Shown here piece after piece: positions 45,102-47,612 of a stretch of 47,612 nt of DNA. The stretch is from Hyphomicrobiales bacterium (GTDB lineage: Bacteria; Pseudomonadota; Alphaproteobacteria; Rhizobiales; Rhizobiaceae): NCBI GenBank assembly GCA_900470965.1, contig UCCS01000110.1:1-47612 (forward strand). Reading direction: 5' to 3'. The notes under the pieces were generated by a model. That model did no database searches, had not been told where the DNA came from, and saw only the letters and a list, made by a program, of their open reading frames with translations. Positions within the stretch are counted from its first letter, which is position 1, and each line of letters begins with the position of its first letter. Both the position numbers and the translations under genes were made by a program.

Positions 45102-46190
45102 ATGTCGAAAGCGGCAGAGATCGATATAGCATCCGTTTCCAAGGTCTATGGCGCGACCACGGCGGTCCATGCCATCAGCCTGAAAATCCCGGCCGGTTCT
45201 TATTGCTGCTTCCTGGGTCCGTCAGGCTGCGGCAAGACCTCGACGCTGCGCATGATCGCGGGTCACGAGAGCATTTCATCGGGCGATATCCGTCTCGGCA
45301 ATGTCGTTGTCACCGATTTCCCGCCGGCAAAACGCGGCACGGCGATGATGTTCCAGTCCTATGCGCTGTTTCCGCATCTCGACCTCATCGACAACGTCGC
45401 CTTCAGCCTGAAGATGAAGGGTGTCGACAAGGATGAGCGCCGCGCCAAGGCGCTGGAGATGCTGAAGCTGATGCAGATGGAGGCCTATGCCAGCAGGCGG
45501 CCGGCGCAGCTTTCCGGCGGCCAGCAGCAGCGTGTCGCATTGGCGCGCGCACTGATCACCGATCCGGAGGCGCTGCTGCTCGATGAGCCGCTTTCCGCAC
45601 TCGACCCGTTCCTGAAGATCCGCATGCGGGCGGAACTGAAGAAGCTGCAGAAGACGCTCGGCATCACCTTCGTGCATGTGACGCACAGCCAGGAAGAGGC
45701 GATGGCGCTCGCCGATATCATCGTCATCATGAATGACGGCAAGATCGAACAGGCGGCGTCACCGCGGCAAGTATTCGAAAAACCGGCAACCGCCTTCGTC
45801 GCCCGCTTCATGGGCGATCACAACGTGCTCTCTGGCCGCGTCACATCGAGCGAGAATGGCGTGATCGTGATGACGGTGCCGGAAGGGCAGAGCTTTTCCG
45901 TACGCGGGACGGGCAGGGAGGTCGGCGAGCCTGTTGATATCGGCATCCGCACCGACCGCGTACGCCTTCAGGTGGCGACCGAGTGGACCCTCGGCTTCAA
46001 CGGCATCGTCTCCAATATCGAATATCGCGGCTCCTCGGTGAAGATCACCGTCTTTGGGGCTGGCAGCGACGATTTCACCGTCATCGCAAGCGACAGCGAT
46101 TACTTCGCCAACCCGGTCTCGGTCGGCGATGCGGTGTCTTTGAGTTGGGCTTTGGAGGATGCCGTCCTCCTTGGCCGCGTTTCCGCATGA
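45102..46190 (+). CDS. ABC transporter ATP-binding protein (PotA/FbpC-like)
   Basis: A 363-residue import ATPase. Walker A GPSGCGKTS, Q-loop MMFQSYALFPH, signature LSGGQQQRVALARAL, Walker B LLLDEPLSALD and the switch His in VTHSQEEA are complete. The last 100 or so residues form the TOBE/OB regulatory domain (LSGRVTSSENGV ... RTDRVRL ... SNIEYRGSSVKITV), as in polyamine or iron importers. The start at 45102 is chosen over 45048. It is followed closely by the solute-binding protein gene; the permeases are expected past the window edge. Confidence 0.95.
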   Translation: MSKAAEIDIASVSKVYGATTAVHAISLKIPAGSYCCFLGPSGCGKTSTLRMIAGHESISSGDIRLGNVVVTDFPPAKRGTAMMFQSYALFPHLDLIDNVAFSLKMKGVDKDERRAKALEMLKLMQMEAYASRRPAQLSGGQQQRVALARALITDPEALLLDEPLSALDPFLKIRMRAELKKLQKTLGITFVHVTHSQEEAMALADIIVIMNDGKIEQAASPRQVFEKPATAFVARFMGDHNVLSGRVTSSENGVIVMTVPEGQSFSVRGTGREVGEPVDIGIRTDRVRLQVATEWTLGFNGIVSNIEYRGSSVKITVFGAGSDDFTVIASDSDYFANPVSVGDAVSLSWALEDAVLLGRVSA

Positions 46191-46219
46191 ACTTCAGTAT
46201 CAAGAAAAGGGGAACTGCC

Positions 46220-47518
46220 ATGACGACTGAAACGAAAACCACCAAGGCGGAAAAGGGAATTTCCCGCCGCTCGCTTCTGAAGACGGGTGCTGCCGCCGTC
46301 GGCGCTATCGCCGGTTCGGGCGCCATCACCGGCTTCCCGACCATCTGGGCGCAGTCCAACATCACGCTTCGCCAGTTCGGTACCGGCGTTTCGAACATCA
46401 ATGCGATCGCCGAGAAGTGCAAGCAGGACCTCGGCATCACGCTGGAAATGACTGCGACGGATTCCGACGCTGCTGCCCAGCGCGCCGTCACCCAGCCTGA
46501 CAGCTACGACATTGCCGATATCGAATACTGGATCTGCAAGAAGGTGTTCCCGACCGGCGTTCTGCAGCCGATGGACGTCAAGAAGCTCAAGTATTTCGAC
46601 AAGGTCGTGCCGATCTTCACGACCGGCAAGCTGAAGGCGGACAGCACGATTGCCCAGGGCACGGCGCCGCACACCGTCGGCTTCGTCGAGGCGCAGGACT
46701 CCAAGAAGTTCGCCAAGGAGCAGACCCAGTGGTTCACGATGATGCCGACGATCTACAATGCCGATACGCTCGGCATTCGCCCTGACCTGACCGGCCGCGA
46801 AATCACCTCCTGGGCCGACATTCTCGATCCGGCCTATAAGGGCAAGACGGCCATCATCAACGTGCCGTCGATCGGCATCATGGATGCGGCAATGATCGCT
46901 GAAGCCTCCGGCAAGATCAAATATGCCGACAAGGGCAACATGACCAAGGAAGAGATCGACAAGACGATCGAATTCCTGATCAAGACCAAGGGCGATGGCC
47001 AGTTCCGCGCCTTCTGGAAGAGCTTCGACGAGTCGGTCAACCTGATGGCTTCGGGCGAGGTCGTCATCCAGTCCATGTGGTCGCCGGCCGTTGCTGCCGT
47101 CCGCTCGAAGGGCATTGCCTGCACCTTCCAGCCGCTCAAGGAAGGCTACCGCGCATGGGGCGGCGGTCTCGGCCTTGCTGCGCACCTCAAGGGCGCGCAG
47201 CTCGATGCCGCCTATGAGTACATCAACTGGTACACGTCCGGCTGGGTCGGCGCCTATCTCAACCGCCAGGGCTATTACTCGGCCTGCCTTGAAACCGCCA
47301 AGGGTTTCATGACCGCCGACGAGTGGGGCTACTGGATGGAAGGCAAGCCGGCACAGGGCGACATCCTCTCGCCGGAAGGCAAGGTCATGGAGAAGGCCGG
47401 CTCGGTTCGCGACGGTGGCTCCTTCGAAGACCGAATCGGCCACATCGCCTGCTGGAACTCCGTCATGGACGAAGACCGCTACATGGTCCGCCGCTGGAAC
47501 GAGTTCATCGCGGCGTAA
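46220..47518 (+). CDS. Tat-exported ABC transporter solute-binding protein (PotD-like)
   Basis: A 432-residue binding protein. The N-terminus carries a twin-arginine signal (SRRSLLKTGAAAVGAIAGSG), so it is exported folded. The mature part is of the spermidine/putrescine-type (family 1 extracellular binding protein) fold: ADIEYWICKKVFPTGVLQPMDVKKLKYF, GREITSWADILDPAYKGKTAI, SGEVVIQSMWSPAVAAVRSKG, YINWYTSGWVGAYLNRQGYYS. The real ligand is open. The ATG at 46220 after AAGGGGAACTGCC is chosen. It lies 29 bases after the ATPase gene. Confidence 0.93.
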   Translation: MTTETKTTKAEKGISRRSLLKTGAAAVGAIAGSGAITGFPTIWAQSNITLRQFGTGVSNINAIAEKCKQDLGITLEMTATDSDAAAQRAVTQPDSYDIADIEYWICKKVFPTGVLQPMDVKKLKYFDKVVPIFTTGKLKADSTIAQGTAPHTVGFVEAQDSKKFAKEQTQWFTMMPTIYNADTLGIRPDLTGREITSWADILDPAYKGKTAIINVPSIGIMDAAMIAEASGKIKYADKGNMTKEEIDKTIEFLIKTKGDGQFRAFWKSFDESVNLMASGEVVIQSMWSPAVAAVRSKGIACTFQPLKEGYRAWGGGLGLAAHLKGAQLDAAYEYINWYTSGWVGAYLNRQGYYSACLETAKGFMTADEWGYWMEGKPAQGDILSPEGKVMEKAGSVRDGGSFEDRIGHIACWNSVMDEDRYMVRRWNEFIAA

Positions 47519-47543
47519 GTGTCTGCCGCTTTCCCCTCCCTAA

Positions 47544-47612
47544 CCCTCCCCACAAGGGGGAGGGAGAACGGTGCCGCACCCTCGACAAGTTCCCTCCCCC
47601 TTGTGGGGAGGG
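47544..47612. repeat. GC-rich inverted repeat (RIME/REP-like)
   Basis: Arms of 21 bases, CCCTCCCCACAAGGGGGAGGG (47544-47564) and its reverse complement at 47592-47612, enclose 27 bases. Each arm is itself partly self-complementary. This is like the intergenic palindromic elements scattered through rhizobial genomes. It may continue past the window edge. Confidence 0.7.

Overview
The window looks like chromosomal DNA of a Rhizobium of the leguminosarum/etli type. The evidence is a GC-rich alphaproteobacterial gene set (carA, yqeY, dnaG, recQ, kbl-tdh, a 684-residue RpoD), a cinR-cinI-cinS quorum-sensing locus of the kind described in R. leguminosarum, and class III adenylyl cyclases with C-terminal sensor or TPR regions, which rhizobia carry in large numbers. 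All calls come from reading sequence and translated products by eye; no database search was run.

Layout. 1-4.2 kb: monooxygenase-like, GNAT and carA on the minus strand, then yqeY and an unrecognised gene that converge. 4.2-4.75 kb: a gap with a strong minus-strand terminator behind a possible short peptide gene. 4.75-15.2 kb: dnaG and recQ (overlapping), cupin, methyltransferase, kbl-tdh-GFA protein, rpoD and its terminator. 15.3-20.7 kb: GYD protein, two tandem DUF930 proteins, a 53-residue protein, an APH(3')-like kinase, and an AraC regulator with an EamA exporter. 20.6-27.3 kb: an AraC regulator divergent from a PhyH-type dioxygenase, DUF427, MFS, DUF1428 and YjbQ proteins, and two tandem small secreted paralogues. 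27.3-30.4 kb: a SIMPL protein, a glycosyltransferase family 25 pseudogene joined to an intact O-antigen-ligase-like gene, and a small basic protein.

30.6-36.6 kb is a signalling and envelope stretch: a TPR-type adenylyl cyclase, secreted YHS and ankyrin proteins, then a two-gene unit of a secreted polysaccharide lyase and a membrane adenylyl cyclase whose outer end looks like a C-type lectin domain. This unit sits beside the 3' end of a tRNA-Ile(CAU) gene and looks less GC-rich than its surroundings. I consider it the best candidate for an undescribed system: the lyase would cut a polysaccharide, the lectin-like domain would bind the polymer or its fragments, and the cyclase would report this as cAMP.

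36.8-39.7 kb: a single-domain response regulator, a DUF2934 protein and the cin locus, with matching CATATG-centred palindromes ahead of cinI and cinR. 40.3-44.1 kb: a GH38-like (DUF5054) enzyme and several small rhizobial proteins. 44.1 kb to the end: a GntR/FCD regulator divergent from a PotA-like ATPase and a Tat-exported solute-binding protein, with a GTATAC operator between them. The permeases are probably beyond the right edge, where a GC-rich inverted repeat closes the window.
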